A stretch of DNA of 64,000 nucleotides from Dermatophilaceae bacterium Soc4.6 (GCA_039889245.1 JAZGVH010000002.1:1674001-1738000), one strand, 5' to 3'. Positions 38,318 through 47,980 are shown, counted from the first letter of the stretch. The notes: generated by a model from the letters alone, not told the origin. A program made the numbers and translations.

Positions 38318-38446
38318 AGGGCCCAACTCTAGGTGCGGACCTGCCCTCACGGGGCCGTGCGCCGGCACCTGAGCAGTTCTGGGCAGGAAATGGTCCCAAC
38401 GGGTCATGCCTTCCCCCGCGGGTCGGGAAGCAGTCATGATGAGGAC

Positions 38447-38662
38447 ATGTCGACGTACCCGAGCAACGCTCGCACCGCGAACGACATCGTCGCCGACGAG
38501 ACACCGGAACGTAGCCCGACCCCGTCGAGGGGCATCGGACCACTCGGGTCCTTCGACCATGCCTGGTGCACCCAGTGCAGCTGGCGCGGGCCGGGCCGAC
38601 GAGCCCGGGCATCGGCCCGGGCCGACCTCGACCGGCATCTGCTCGCGTGCCACCGCAGCTGA
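38447..38662 (+). CDS. small putative zinc-finger protein
   Basis: 71 residues. The C-terminal half has CTQC and ends HLLACH, a CxxC...HxxxxCH arrangement that could bind one zinc ion. The N-terminal half is Thr/Ser-rich and probably disordered. ATGAGGAC before the ATG serves as ribosome-binding site. No family was recognised, but the ordered cysteines and histidines and the good start argue that it is real. Confidence 0.55.
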   Translation: MSTYPSNARTANDIVADETPERSPTPSRGIGPLGSFDHAWCTQCSWRGPGRRARASARADLDRHLLACHRS

Positions 38663-38794
38663 TCCCACCATCCCAGGGACAGTTGGGGGACGTCGGGCCG
38701 GGAGCACCTCACGGTGCAAGGCCGCTCGTAGCGGCTATATGTGGGACCCGGGGCATCCGCGGCCCGACGTCACCCAAGGATAACCCGGACGGGA

Positions 38795-39403
38795 TCAGAT
38801 GAGGTCGTCGAGGCGCCACAGGGCGGCGGCAGCGGCCAGGTCGTCAGCGGTGAGCAGCAGCTGGGCCGCCCGCTCGGCCGACTCCTCGCCCTCCGTACGC
38901 TCACCCCGCCCCGCGGCGACGACCCGACAGAACGACGCCGCCCGGTCGAGGGCGACGGCGAGATCCCCGGCGAAGACGCCGGCGAGGATGGCGTCGGCGA
39001 CCTCCCGGACCTCCTGCGGGCCGACGGGATCGGCGGCGCCGGCGACGATGTGGTCGACGTCGGTGAAACGGACCCCGGCGGAGTAGTCGGAGCTGGCTTC
39101 CTCGGGAGATCGGCGTACCCACTCGCGGAGCACGTAGAGGCGCCACAGCGCTCCCGGCAGGCTCCGGGCCGGGCGGTGGGCCCACAGGTCGGCCACGGTC
39201 GACAGACCGAGCTCCTCCACCAGTGCGACCAGCCGCGCCGTCAGCACGGGGTCGTGGGACGACCGACCGGCGTGCACGAGCACCGCTGCCGTCTCGTGAG
39301 CAGCCTCGATCTCCTTCAGCGGGTCGTGACCACCGGCGTGAGCCTCGATGGCGGCCGGGGTGAAGAGAGCCGGCCGGCGCGGGTGCTTCGGCGACTCGCT
39401 CAC
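38795..39403 (-). CDS. conserved hypothetical alpha-helical protein
   Basis: 202 residues, largely helical and Ala/Leu/Glu-rich, without membrane segments. Recognisable segments are ALFTPAAIEAHAGG, LWRLYVLREWVRRSPEE and TDVDHIVAGAADPVGPQEV. Similar proteins in actinobacteria carry no assigned function. The GTG at 39403 was chosen because upstream residues are low-complexity. It precedes the type VII secretion genes by 180 bp only in space; eccB lies upstream on the same strand. Confidence 0.7.
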   Translation of the reverse strand: MSESPKHPRRPALFTPAAIEAHAGGHDPLKEIEAAHETAAVLVHAGRSSHDPVLTARLVALVEELGLSTVADLWAHRPARSLPGALWRLYVLREWVRRSPEEASSDYSAGVRFTDVDHIVAGAADPVGPQEVREVADAILAGVFAGDLAVALDRAASFCRVVAAGRGERTEGEESAERAAQLLLTADDLAAAAALWRLDDLI

Positions 39404-39585
39404 GGCGCGGTCCCGAGCCGCGTGAGTGCTGCCGAGGCGGGTGCCGAGCGGGGACGCCGCAGGGGCGTGGGGCTCCCCGGGGTACGGCCCGACCCGGGGG
39501 TGGCACCGGTGCGGGGGGTCCGACGCGGGGGCGAGGTGGTGGCGCACGGGGCGCGGTGCAAAGGAGACACGATCGTCCAAGCGGA

Positions 39586-40971
39586 TCACAGCGGTGCCTG
39601 CCTCGGCAAGCGGGGACCCGCAACCAGCTGCGCGAGGTCGGGCCCCGATCGGAGCAGACCGACCCAGGCCGAGGGGACGGACGGCGGGTCGACCTGCGCC
39701 AGACCCAGCCGGGCCAGGGTCTCCGGCGACGGGTCGACGACCGTGCTGGCCGTGCCCGTGGCGTCGACCAGGACCACCCGACCCTTACCCGGCAACGAGC
39801 CTGCCCTGACCAGAGCACCGTGACCCGGCTCGACGACGGTCTCCGGCGCCCCGGTCGGGCGCGCCAGCATCGAGTCGCCACTGATCAGCACCAGCTCCGT
39901 GAGCGACGCCCGCCCTGCTCCCGCGTCCAGGCGGGCACACGGGGTGCCGCTCGCCGCTGCGGGGAGGGCGGAGGGCCAGTCGTCCGGGACGAGGCCCCGG
40001 ACTGCGCTGATGGGGGTCGCGACCAGATCGGCGTCGCTGACCGCCTGCGGTTGCCCGAGCGGGTGAGGTGCCGTCGCCCGAAAGACGGCCGCCGCGAAGG
40101 GCGTGAGCGGGGCGGTACCGTCGGCGAGCACGACCGATATCGCGCCACCGTGGTCGGTGGCGGACAGCAGCTGCCCCACCCGACGGGCCCGACCCGCCAT
40201 CCTCGCACCCGGCGGGAGCGACTGCCCCAGGGACGTCCCTGCAGGAAGCCGGAACGCGCTGAGGTCGAGGGCGGTGCCGACGCTGAAGAGGTCGACCCAC
40301 CGCCGGGGGACGGTCACCGGGGGCGCCGACAGGCCGAGATAGCGGGTGACGGCTTCCTCGTGGCCCACCGGGAGGGCATACCGACGGCCCGACACCAGCA
40401 GGTGCCCCTCGACGGCGGGTCGGTCGGCGACGCGAGCAGTCAGGGCCAGCCCCGTCGACGCGGGCGGCTGTGGCCGCGACGTGATGGTCGTCTGCACCCG
40501 TGAGCCGTCGGGACAGGCCACCCATCCTGTCGGCAGCAGGCTGGCCCGGGTCGGCAGCTCTTCGGGAGCGCCGGGGATGCCCAGCACCGGTCCGTGCGGG
40601 GCGGCCGCGATCGTCGCGTCGTCGACGACCTGCACCCTGCGCGTGTCGGTCGCGGGCAGGGCGAGCCGCGCCGACGTGGCGTTGAGCACCGGGTAGAGAG
40701 TGCCCCGGATGCTGACGAGGCGCGCGCCCGACCCTCGCCCCACCACCAGCTGCCCGTCGTGCCAACCCTCGGGCTCTGAGGTCGTGAGCAGCCCTGAGAC
40801 GAGGGCACCCACGAGCAGGCACACCGCGACGGCCAGACCCCCGAGCAGCGGCCCGGGTCGAGGGAGGGCCCGTTCCTGTCCCTCGGCGTCGGCGGTGAGG
40901 AACGCGATGAGGACCCGGCGCCTTCGGTGGGCCTGCGCCTCGAGCAGGACCCGCGTGCTCGACGCCGTCAA
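39586..40971 (-). CDS. eccB: type VII secretion core protein EccB
   Basis: EccB-like protein of 461 residues. A short cytoplasmic N-terminus (TRVLLEAQAHRRRRVLIAFLT) precedes a single membrane helix PLLGGLAVAVCLLVGALVSGLL; the rest is the periplasmic repeat domain, with LVSIRGTLYPVLNATSARLAL, LLPTGWVACPDGS, and HGGAISVVLADGTAPLTPFAAAVF. The TTG at 40971 overlaps the eccD stop (TTGA). EccB forms the outer part of the ESX membrane complex. The N-terminus is shorter in motif content than mycobacterial EccB. Confidence 0.87.
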   Translation of the reverse strand: MTASSTRVLLEAQAHRRRRVLIAFLTADAEGQERALPRPGPLLGGLAVAVCLLVGALVSGLLTTSEPEGWHDGQLVVGRGSGARLVSIRGTLYPVLNATSARLALPATDTRRVQVVDDATIAAAPHGPVLGIPGAPEELPTRASLLPTGWVACPDGSRVQTTITSRPQPPASTGLALTARVADRPAVEGHLLVSGRRYALPVGHEEAVTRYLGLSAPPVTVPRRWVDLFSVGTALDLSAFRLPAGTSLGQSLPPGARMAGRARRVGQLLSATDHGGAISVVLADGTAPLTPFAAAVFRATAPHPLGQPQAVSDADLVATPISAVRGLVPDDWPSALPAAASGTPCARLDAGAGRASLTELVLISGDSMLARPTGAPETVVEPGHGALVRAGSLPGKGRVVLVDATGTASTVVDPSPETLARLGLAQVDPPSVPSAWVGLLRSGPDLAQLVAGPRLPRQAPL

Positions 40972-42434
40972 CGCCCCGCCCCCCGCACCGCCGCCATGAG
41001 GCCCACGGTCACGACGAGCAACGGCAGGAGCGCGCCCAGGGCAAGCCCTTCGACGAGGTCGAGGACCTGCTCCCACCGCGGGCCCGGCCGTGGCGGCACG
41101 ACCACCGACGCCAGGGCCAGGACGGCGGCTGCGCCGGCGGCGCCCGTGAGCCCGGCCGCCCACTCGGGGTGGAGCAGGAGGGAGGACACGATCCCCGAGA
41201 CGACGATCGCGGCGCCTCCGGCGAGACCGACCAGGATCTCGAGCCGCAGGGCCAGCCGACGGGCCCGCAGCGCCGCGGTCGTCCCGCACGCGCAGACGAT
41301 GCCGAGACCGGCCGGACCGAGCCCCACCAGGAGAGGCGAGCTCACGACGATCACGACGCAGACCCCCACGGTGACCCCGAGCACGAGGTGCCGGGCGCGC
41401 GTCACCGAGCGAGCCACGTCGGCGCGCACCACCGCGAGCTCGGGTGCCGGGGCACCCGCCAGCACCGAGCCGGCCGCCGCCAGGCCCCACCAGGGCGCGA
41501 ACCGCGCGCCGACGCTCGTGCTCACGACGAGGACGGCGGCGATGGCGGCGGCGTCCACCCCGGTGAGGGCGTGGGTGGCACCGAGGGTCGCGGCGACGAC
41601 GCCGACGACGACCGGCGCATGGAAGAGCCAGTGACGCTGCCGCAGCGCCAGCGGGCCGACCCGCCCCAGCACCACCACAGCGGCTCCGGCCCCCACCAGT
41701 GGCCAGCCGAGTCGGTCGTCGGACCGCAGGGCCAGCACCGACAGCGCGGCATAAGGCCCGGCCGCGAGGAGGACAGCTACCGTGGTGGCGTAGGCGCGCC
41801 GGGTGCGGCCGAGCAGCATGGCGACCACGACCAGACAGGCGGCAGCGGTGGCGGCCAGGGCTGCCGTGGGCCCGGACGGGTCATCCACCGTCCGGGCCAC
41901 CAGCCCGGCGAGGACCAGGAGGATCGCAACCCCCGCAGCGACCCTGGTCGCCACCGCCGTCAGGCCCGGTCCCCACCGGGCTCCCAGGTCGTCCACGACA
42001 TCGGCGACCGTCTGCGCCACGTCGTCGTCGCGCCAACCCACCGCGCCGGGGCCACCGGTGACCGCCCGGAGCTCGGGCGTGGGGACGAGCGCGAGGACCG
42101 CACCGTCGTCCACGGCCTGCGAGAGCAGGCTCACTCCAGGATCGAGCTGTCGGCCGTCCAGCCCGACAAGTGTCCAGCCACCCCAGGCATCGGCGCCGGC
42201 GACGGCGAGGAGCGTGACGATCTGCGGGACCAGCTCGACGACGGGGATCCGTGCGGGCAGGACGAGGTCACGGCGCCCACCGCGTGCCGTCACCGTGATC
42301 CGGACCAGGTCGTGGTGCGGTTCGCGCCCCACGGCCGAGTCGGCTCCCGACGGGTGAGAGGTGTCGAGCAGGGAGCTGGGGCGGCGTGCGGAGACGGTGT
42401 GCGGTGCGGCCGGCGAGCGCGTGACCAGAGCCAT
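40968..42434 (-). CDS. eccD: type VII secretion membrane protein EccD
   Basis: EccD of 488 residues. The N-terminal ubiquitin-like domain (RITVTARGGRRDLVLPARIPVVELVPQIV, residues about 45-130) is followed by about eleven hydrophobic segments to the C-terminus. EccD lines the ESX channel. The start at 42434 follows the first WXG100 gene by 8 nt, and the stop overlaps the eccB start, so the order in the operon is WXG100 pair, eccD, eccB. Confidence 0.9.
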   Translation of the reverse strand: MALVTRSPAAPHTVSARRPSSLLDTSHPSGADSAVGREPHHDLVRITVTARGGRRDLVLPARIPVVELVPQIVTLLAVAGADAWGGWTLVGLDGRQLDPGVSLLSQAVDDGAVLALVPTPELRAVTGGPGAVGWRDDDVAQTVADVVDDLGARWGPGLTAVATRVAAGVAILLVLAGLVARTVDDPSGPTAALAATAAACLVVVAMLLGRTRRAYATTVAVLLAAGPYAALSVLALRSDDRLGWPLVGAGAAVVVLGRVGPLALRQRHWLFHAPVVVGVVAATLGATHALTGVDAAAIAAVLVVSTSVGARFAPWWGLAAAGSVLAGAPAPELAVVRADVARSVTRARHLVLGVTVGVCVVIVVSSPLLVGLGPAGLGIVCACGTTAALRARRLALRLEILVGLAGGAAIVVSGIVSSLLLHPEWAAGLTGAAGAAAVLALASVVVPPRPGPRWEQVLDLVEGLALGALLPLLVVTVGLMAAVRGAGR

Positions 42435-42442
42435 CCGGGGTC

Positions 42443-42751
42443 TCAGCCGCCCCACATACCGGCTCGGCGCACCTCGCCGCTACGGGCCTCCTCGGCCGCC
42501 TGGGCGACGAGCGGGGGCATGGCGTTCACGGCGACGAGCATGTCGGCGAAGGTGCGGTCCACACGGCCCTTGAAGCCGTCGTAGGCCTCGCGGGACGCGG
42601 TGCCCTCCCCCCAGTCGGCCATGGTGTTCAGCAGGTCGGTCGAGAGGGCCTCGAAGCCACTGCTCATCGACCCGTGGATGGTGCGAATGTGGTCGGCCAT
42701 GCCGTCGAGCTGCTCGGCCCCGACCCGGATGAGTCCACCGTCGTTCGTCAT
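42443..42751 (-). CDS. WXG100 family type VII secretion target
   Basis: 102 residues, two helices with a turn at ADWGEG, the WxG motif of ESAT-6/CFP-10-like substrates. It begins MTNDGGLIRVGAEQLDGMADH, and the second helix ends VAQAAEEARSGEVRRAGMWGG. It is the gene next to eccD and forms a pair with the upstream small gene. A secreted heterodimer is the expected product. Confidence 0.88.
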   Translation of the reverse strand: MTNDGGLIRVGAEQLDGMADHIRTIHGSMSSGFEALSTDLLNTMADWGEGTASREAYDGFKGRVDRTFADMLVAVNAMPPLVAQAAEEARSGEVRRAGMWGG

Positions 42752-42784
42752 CGTGCTGCCTCTTTCGTGGTGGTCATGAGGGCC

Positions 42785-43102
42785 TCAGGCCCTCGTCGAG
42801 AGCCGGGTCGCCGCCCGGCTGAAGGTGGCGGCCGACGCGTCCTGCTGGGCGGCGACCTCCGACTCCTGACGGTCGAGTCGGCCCGCGAAGCCCTCCATGT
42901 CGCGCACGATGGCCTGCGCGTCGTCGAGCCAGTGACCGATCAGCACGAAGAACGCTGCCGCAGCCGGACCCTGGTAGTCGCGCCGCAGCGCCTCGGCCTC
43001 GGTCATCAGGCGGCGCAGGTCGCCCTGGAACTGCGCCTCGCGGTCTCGGACCGCTCCTGCCGCCGCCCTCTGGGCACCGGCACGTTGTTGTTGCGTGGTC
43101 AC
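42785..43102 (-). CDS. WXG100-like partner lacking the WXG motif
   Basis: 105 residues, mostly helical, of the size and gene position of a WXG100 partner. The turn has YQGPAAAAFF where Trp-x-Gly is expected, so Tyr replaces Trp. A C-terminal YxxxD/E export signal is not obvious. GGAGG precedes the GTG start at 43102. It is the first gene of the WXG100-eccD-eccB operon and is divergent from eccC. Confidence 0.8.
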   Translation of the reverse strand: MTTQQQRAGAQRAAAGAVRDREAQFQGDLRRLMTEAEALRRDYQGPAAAAFFVLIGHWLDDAQAIVRDMEGFAGRLDRQESEVAAQQDASAATFSRAATRLSTRA

Positions 43103-43299
43103 AGATCCTCCTCGTCAGTGGCCGGGAGACCCGGCGCTGACACCCCCAGTGGATGTCGACAGCCCGAGCCTAGGCAGAACGGGTGACCCCAAAACCGTTG
43201 TCCACAGGACGTTTTCGCACCGAGGCCCTCCCGTCCTCCGCCCGTCGCAGTTGTCCACAGGCAAGCCGTGGTCAGCGCTCGGACCGACCGGGAGCGATC

Positions 43300-43305
43300 T
43301 AGTCT
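43300..43305 (+). promoter_or_regulatory. -10 box of eccC
   Basis: TAGTCT, 8 nt before the eccC ATG. The 211-bp divergent region to the WXG100-like gene contains no other clear signal. Confidence 0.45.
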
Positions 43306-43313
43306 TCGACCCC

Positions 43314-46300
43314 ATGACGGCGACGACCACGAGACCCTCGACCGACCGAGACGGCCCACCTGGGGTCCCGCCCGGCGCGCCGTCCGAGGTCATCGAGCTG
43401 CGCCCTGCGCCGGCGCTGCCACCCGGTGAGAGCCTGCTCCAGGGGCTGGCCCTGTCGGCCCTGCCGATGGTCGGCTCCCTGGGCTCGGTCGCCTTCGTCG
43501 CGACGAGTGGCCACGGCTCCACGCAGAGCTATGCCGCGGCCGGGATGTTCCTCGTGGCCTCGCTCGGCTTCGTGGCGGCCAACCTGTGGCGCACCCGCTC
43601 AGGCGGGCGGGGCCGGTGCAGGGCCGTCCGCCGCGACTACCTCGGATACCTCGCTCGCATCCGGGCGCAGGCCCGGGCCGGTGCAGACGCCCAGCGCCAG
43701 CAGCTCACGTGGAGCCATCCCGAGCCCGCCGCCCTCGCCGTGCTGGTCGAGGACGGTGCGCGCCTCTGGGAGCGCACCGAGGCACCCCGAGTCGTGGTCC
43801 GCTACGGCCGGTCGACGCAGCCGTCGTCCCCGGTGCTGCACATCGCCGAGAGCGACGCGCTCGACGAGGTCGACCCCCTCTGCGACGAGGCGGTGCGGCG
43901 ACTGGTGGCGGTTCACCGCGAGCAGCCCCACCTGCCGAGCGTCGTGGCCCTGGACGACCTGACCGACATCGAGGTCACCGGTCGGCCTGATGACGTCCGG
44001 GCCGTGGCCCGGGCGATGATCGTCCACGCCGCGACCTTCCACTGTCCAGACCGGCTGGTCGTGGCCGTGGTCGCCGGGCACCGCACGCTGGAGCACTGGG
44101 ACTGGGTGAAGTGGCTCCCCCACAGCTCAAGCCGGCAGCTGCGGGACGCGGGCGGCGGCACTCGCCTGGTCGCCGCCACGATCGACGAGCTGGCTCCCCT
44201 GCTCTTCGCCCAAGACCCTCGTGCCACCGGACGTCCGCCTCATCTCGTGCTGGTCGTCGACGGCGCGGAAGCCGCGTGGGACCACCCGCTGCTACCCAGC
44301 GGTGGACGGCCGGGGCTGACGGTCCTGCGTCTCGAGAAGCCTCGGGTGCCCGTCGGCGACCGCGACGACGCCGGCGACTGCCGGGTGCCTGCGGTCTCAC
44401 TGGACCTGCGCCCATCGGGTCGCGGTGCGGTCAGCACGGACGTCACCACGACGGCTGACGGGGTCACCACCCACGGCCAGGCGGACCTGCTGGGCCTGAC
44501 GGGGGCAGAGGCCACGGCCCGTCGGCTCCTCGGAGCCTGGGCCCGCAGGCTCCGGTCCGGCGACCCGGGCACGCTGCCCGGTCGAGGGCTCACCGACCTG
44601 CTCGGTCTCGGCGACGTCAGGGCCCTCGACCCCGCACGGTCCTGGCGGTCTCGCCCGACCCGCGACCTGTTGCGGGTGCCCCTCGGCACGGGCCCCAATG
44701 GTGAGGTGGTGCACCTCGACCTCAAGGAGTCGGCCGAGCAGGGCGCCGGGCCGCACGGCCTGCTCATCGGGGCCACGGGCTCCGGCAAGTCGGAGCTGCT
44801 GCGCACGCTGGTCCTCGGCCTGGCCCTGACCCATTCTCCCGAGGTGCTCAACCTGGTGCTGGTCGACTTCAAGGGCGGGGCCACCTTCGCGGGGATGTCA
44901 CGCCTGCCGCACGTGTCGGCCATGATCACGAACCTCTCCGACGAGCTGACCCTCGTCGACCGGATGCAGGACGCGCTGTCGGGCGAGCTCACCCGTCGCC
45001 AGGAGCTGCTGCGGGCCAGCGGCGGGCACAGCTCGCAGCGTGACTACGAGCGGGCCCGCACGAGCGGGGAGTCTCCCGACCTGGCCCCGCTGCCGACGCT
45101 GCTCGTCGTCTGCGACGAGTTCTCCGAGCTGCTGAGCGCCAAGCCCGAGCTCGTCGACCTGTTCGTCGCCGTCGGGCGGCTCGGTCGGTCCCTGGGGGTG
45201 CACCTCCTGCTGGCGTCGCAGCGACTCGAGGAGGGCCGACTACGAGGCCTCGACAGCCACCTGTCCTACCGTCTGGCCCTGCGCACCTTCTCGGCGGCGG
45301 AGTCACGAGCCGTCATCGGCGTCCCCGACGCCTACGAGCTACCGGCCGTCCCCGGGATCGGTCTGCTGCGTGACGACCCGACCTCGCTGAGGCCCTTCAC
45401 CGCGGCCTACGTCTCGGGCCCGGCGAGCCGCGCCGTCACACCGTCGGACGGCGCCGGCGGGGGGCACGGGCGCAGGGCCCACCCGCCGATCGTCCCCTTC
45501 GTCACCGGGACGGTGGCCCAGTCCGTGCGTGGGGAGGCGACGACCGGGATCGGACCGCTGGCGGCGGGCGGGGCCGGGGCCGCGATGGTCCCGGCAGCGC
45601 CGCCGTCCCTGCTCGACGTCGCCGTCGCGGCGATGGCCGGGCACGGGCCACCGGCCCACCGCATCTGGCTCCCGCCCCTCGACGTCCCCGACACCCTCGA
45701 TGCCCTGCTACCGCACCGGGGACCGGACGGTCGTCGCGCCGGTTCACCGCTCCCCCAGAGATCCCCGTCGCTGCGTATCCCGCTGGGCACCCTCGACCGT
45801 CCGCGCGAGCAGCGACGGGAGGTGCTGTGGGCCGACCTGTCGGGGCCGGACGGTCACGTCGCCGTCGTCGGCGCTCCGCGGTCTGGGCGGTCGACAGTGC
45901 TGCGCACGATCGTCGTCGGGCTCGCCCTCACCCACACCGCCGCCGAGGTGCAGGTCTACGTGCTCGACTTCGGTGGCGGCTCCTTCACCGCGTTGCGCGA
46001 CCTGCCCCATGTGGCCGGTGTGGGCACCCGGACGGAGCCCGAGGTGGTCTCGCGGATCGTCGCCGAGGTCACGACGGTGCTCGACGACCGGGAGCGGTTC
46101 TTCCGGGCCCACGGGGTCGACGGCATCGAGGGCTACCGCGCGCGGCGGGCGGTCGGCGGGCTCGGTGGGCTCGACGACGGCTGGGGCGATGTCGTCCTCG
46201 TCATCGACGGGTGGGGGACGCTGCGCACCGAGCTCCCCGACCTCGAGCCGCAGCTGCAGTCGATCGGCCAGCGCGGCCTGACCTTCGGTGTGCACCTGGT

Positions 46301-47339
46301 GACGAGCGCGACCCGGTGGATGGACTACCGGGCGAGCCTGCGCGACGTCCTCGGCACCCGGGTGGAGCTGCGCCTCGGCGACCCGATGGACTCCGAGATC
46401 GACCGACGGCTCGCGGCCACGGTGCCCGCTGGTCGGCCGGGCCGCGGGCTCGTCACGTCGGGTCACCACTTCCTTGCGGCGCTCCCCCGCATCGACGCCG
46501 ACCCCTCGACGGCGACACTAGCCGCCGGGATCTGCGACGTGGTCGCCCAGGTCGCCGGGACCGCAACCGGACCGCCTGCACCACGGCTGCGGCTGCTGCC
46601 CGTCAGCGTCGACCTCGAGCAGACGCGGCGCCTGGCACCCACCTGCCCCCTGCTGCTGCTGGGGCTCGGCGAGCGCGATCTGCGCCCGGTCGGTCTCGAC
46701 GTGGCGCAGGACCCGCACCTGCTGGTCCTCGGGGAGGCCCGGTCAGGCAAGTCGGCGACCCTGCGCACCTACCTGAACGAGGTGCGACGGCTCCATACTC
46801 CGGAGTCGGCGCAGGTGTTCCTCGTCGACTACCGGCGCAGCCACTTGGGCGAGGTCCCCGACGAGTGGGTCGCTGACTGCGCGACGACCGCTGACCGCAC
46901 GGCCGAGCTGGCCCGAGGCCTGGCGGCCTTCCTCGCGGAGCGACTCCCCGGCCCAGACGTCTCACCGGCGCAGCTGCGGGCCAGGTCGTGGTGGCAGGGT
47001 CGTGAGGCCTACGTCGTGGTCGACGACCACGAGCTGGTCACCGCGTCCCACACCAACCCCCTCGAGCCTCTCGTCCCCCTGCTCGCGCGCGCGACCGACG
47101 TGGGCCTGCACGTGGTCGTCGCCCGCCGCAGCGGTGGGTTCGGCCGTGTGCACGACGGGCTGCTCACCGCCCTGCGCGACCTGGCCCAGCCGGCGCTGGT
47201 GCTCAGCGGAGACCCGTCCGAGGGTTCCGTCCTGGGCAACCTGCGCCCCGGCCCGGCTCCGGCCGGGCGCGGACGCCTGCTCACCCGCGACGGGGTGGAG
47301 TCGCTGCAGGTCGCCTGGTCGGCGCCTGTGGCCGGGTGA
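43314..47339 (+). CDS. eccC: type VII secretion FtsK/SpoIIIE ATPase EccC (fused Ca-Cb)
   Basis: EccC of 1341 residues. Two membrane helices lie near 40-90 (ALSALPMVGSLGSVAFVA, AAGMFLVASLGFVAANLW), followed by three FtsK-type ATPase domains: Walker A GATGSGKSE near 486, GAPRSGRST near 852 and GEARSGKSA near 1139. Walker B-like VVCDEFSELL follows in the first. The Ca and Cb parts, separate in ESX-1, are fused as in ESX-2 to ESX-5 systems. The first ATPase is the canonical one; the others lack parts of the usual loops. It drives secretion of the WXG100 pair. Confidence 0.93.
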   Translation: MTATTTRPSTDRDGPPGVPPGAPSEVIELRPAPALPPGESLLQGLALSALPMVGSLGSVAFVATSGHGSTQSYAAAGMFLVASLGFVAANLWRTRSGGRGRCRAVRRDYLGYLARIRAQARAGADAQRQQLTWSHPEPAALAVLVEDGARLWERTEAPRVVVRYGRSTQPSSPVLHIAESDALDEVDPLCDEAVRRLVAVHREQPHLPSVVALDDLTDIEVTGRPDDVRAVARAMIVHAATFHCPDRLVVAVVAGHRTLEHWDWVKWLPHSSSRQLRDAGGGTRLVAATIDELAPLLFAQDPRATGRPPHLVLVVDGAEAAWDHPLLPSGGRPGLTVLRLEKPRVPVGDRDDAGDCRVPAVSLDLRPSGRGAVSTDVTTTADGVTTHGQADLLGLTGAEATARRLLGAWARRLRSGDPGTLPGRGLTDLLGLGDVRALDPARSWRSRPTRDLLRVPLGTGPNGEVVHLDLKESAEQGAGPHGLLIGATGSGKSELLRTLVLGLALTHSPEVLNLVLVDFKGGATFAGMSRLPHVSAMITNLSDELTLVDRMQDALSGELTRRQELLRASGGHSSQRDYERARTSGESPDLAPLPTLLVVCDEFSELLSAKPELVDLFVAVGRLGRSLGVHLLLASQRLEEGRLRGLDSHLSYRLALRTFSAAESRAVIGVPDAYELPAVPGIGLLRDDPTSLRPFTAAYVSGPASRAVTPSDGAGGGHGRRAHPPIVPFVTGTVAQSVRGEATTGIGPLAAGGAGAAMVPAAPPSLLDVAVAAMAGHGPPAHRIWLPPLDVPDTLDALLPHRGPDGRRAGSPLPQRSPSLRIPLGTLDRPREQRREVLWADLSGPDGHVAVVGAPRSGRSTVLRTIVVGLALTHTAAEVQVYVLDFGGGSFTALRDLPHVAGVGTRTEPEVVSRIVAEVTTVLDDRERFFRAHGVDGIEGYRARRAVGGLGGLDDGWGDVVLVIDGWGTLRTELPDLEPQLQSIGQRGLTFGVHLVTSATRWMDYRASLRDVLGTRVELRLGDPMDSEIDRRLAATVPAGRPGRGLVTSGHHFLAALPRIDADPSTATLAAGICDVVAQVAGTATGPPAPRLRLLPVSVDLEQTRRLAPTCPLLLLGLGERDLRPVGLDVAQDPHLLVLGEARSGKSATLRTYLNEVRRLHTPESAQVFLVDYRRSHLGEVPDEWVADCATTADRTAELARGLAAFLAERLPGPDVSPAQLRARSWWQGREAYVVVDDHELVTASHTNPLEPLVPLLARATDVGLHVVVARRSGGFGRVHDGLLTALRDLAQPALVLSGDPSEGSVLGNLRPGPAPAGRGRLLTRDGVESLQVAWSAPVAG

Positions 47340-47348
47340 GCGCCACGC

Positions 47349-47873
47349 TCACGAGAGCCAGGAGTCCTGGGGCGGCGGGGTCTGCGAGGGCTTGACGAGG
47401 GAGGGCGACTGCGGCGCAGCGGCATCCGGTGCGGTGGTCGGCGCCGAGGCGGGGGCCGACCGGCGACGGTTCCAGACGAACCAGCCGACGACGCCGGCCA
47501 CGGCCAGGGGGACGATCCATCCGACTCGGGCGTGGAGCCCGGCGTCGGGCACCAGCACGAGCACGGTGGCGACCAGGAGCAGGATGGAGGACGTCCGACC
47601 GCCCTTGAGGGCCTGCTCGAGGTGCACGCGACCCTCGCCGTCAGGCAGCATCAGCCAGGCCGCGAGGTAGAGCACGAGGGCGGGGCCGAGGAGGGCGGCG
47701 ACGACCGCGAGGATCCGCACGACCTTGACGGAGACCCCCAACCGCTGGGCGAGGCCGGAGCAGACGCCGGCGATGACGTGGTCGGAGGACCGGCTCACGG
47801 GGCTGCGACGAAGGGTGGCGAAGAGCCGGTCGAGGCCCGTGCCGCTGGACTGGGACTGAGGTGTGGTGGTCAT
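47349..47873 (-). CDS. PspC domain membrane protein
   Basis: 174 residues. The PspC domain contains LRRSPVSRSSDHVIAGVCSGLAQRLGV and VRILAVVAALLGPALVLYLAAWLMLP, with the first membrane helix; a second and third helix follow (SSILLLVATVLVLVP, GWIVPLAVAGVVGWFVW). The C-terminus is Pro/Ala/Ser-rich. PspC proteins sense envelope stress. It converges with eccC, so a link with secretion stress is possible but not shown. Confidence 0.87.
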   Translation of the reverse strand: MTTTPQSQSSGTGLDRLFATLRRSPVSRSSDHVIAGVCSGLAQRLGVSVKVVRILAVVAALLGPALVLYLAAWLMLPDGEGRVHLEQALKGGRTSSILLLVATVLVLVPDAGLHARVGWIVPLAVAGVVGWFVWNRRRSAPASAPTTAPDAAAPQSPSLVKPSQTPPPQDSWLS

Positions 47874-47968
47874 GTCTCGACTGTGCATCCGTGCGGCACC
47901 CCCCGGTCAGTGGGTGAGACCCTGACCCGACCCTGAACGCACCCCGGCGCGGTCCTGAGGCCGACCGC

Positions 47969-47974
47969 TACCGT
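47969..47974 (+). promoter_or_regulatory. -10 box, probable leaderless promoter
   Basis: TACCGT, 6 nt before the ATG of the Pr6Pr-family gene. Confidence 0.4.
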
Positions 47975-47980
47975 GGGGAC

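Noticed and set aside
43095-43313. N-terminal extension of eccC
   Set aside because: Overlaps the divergent promoter region and codes for low-complexity sequence; the EccC-like part starts at 43314.
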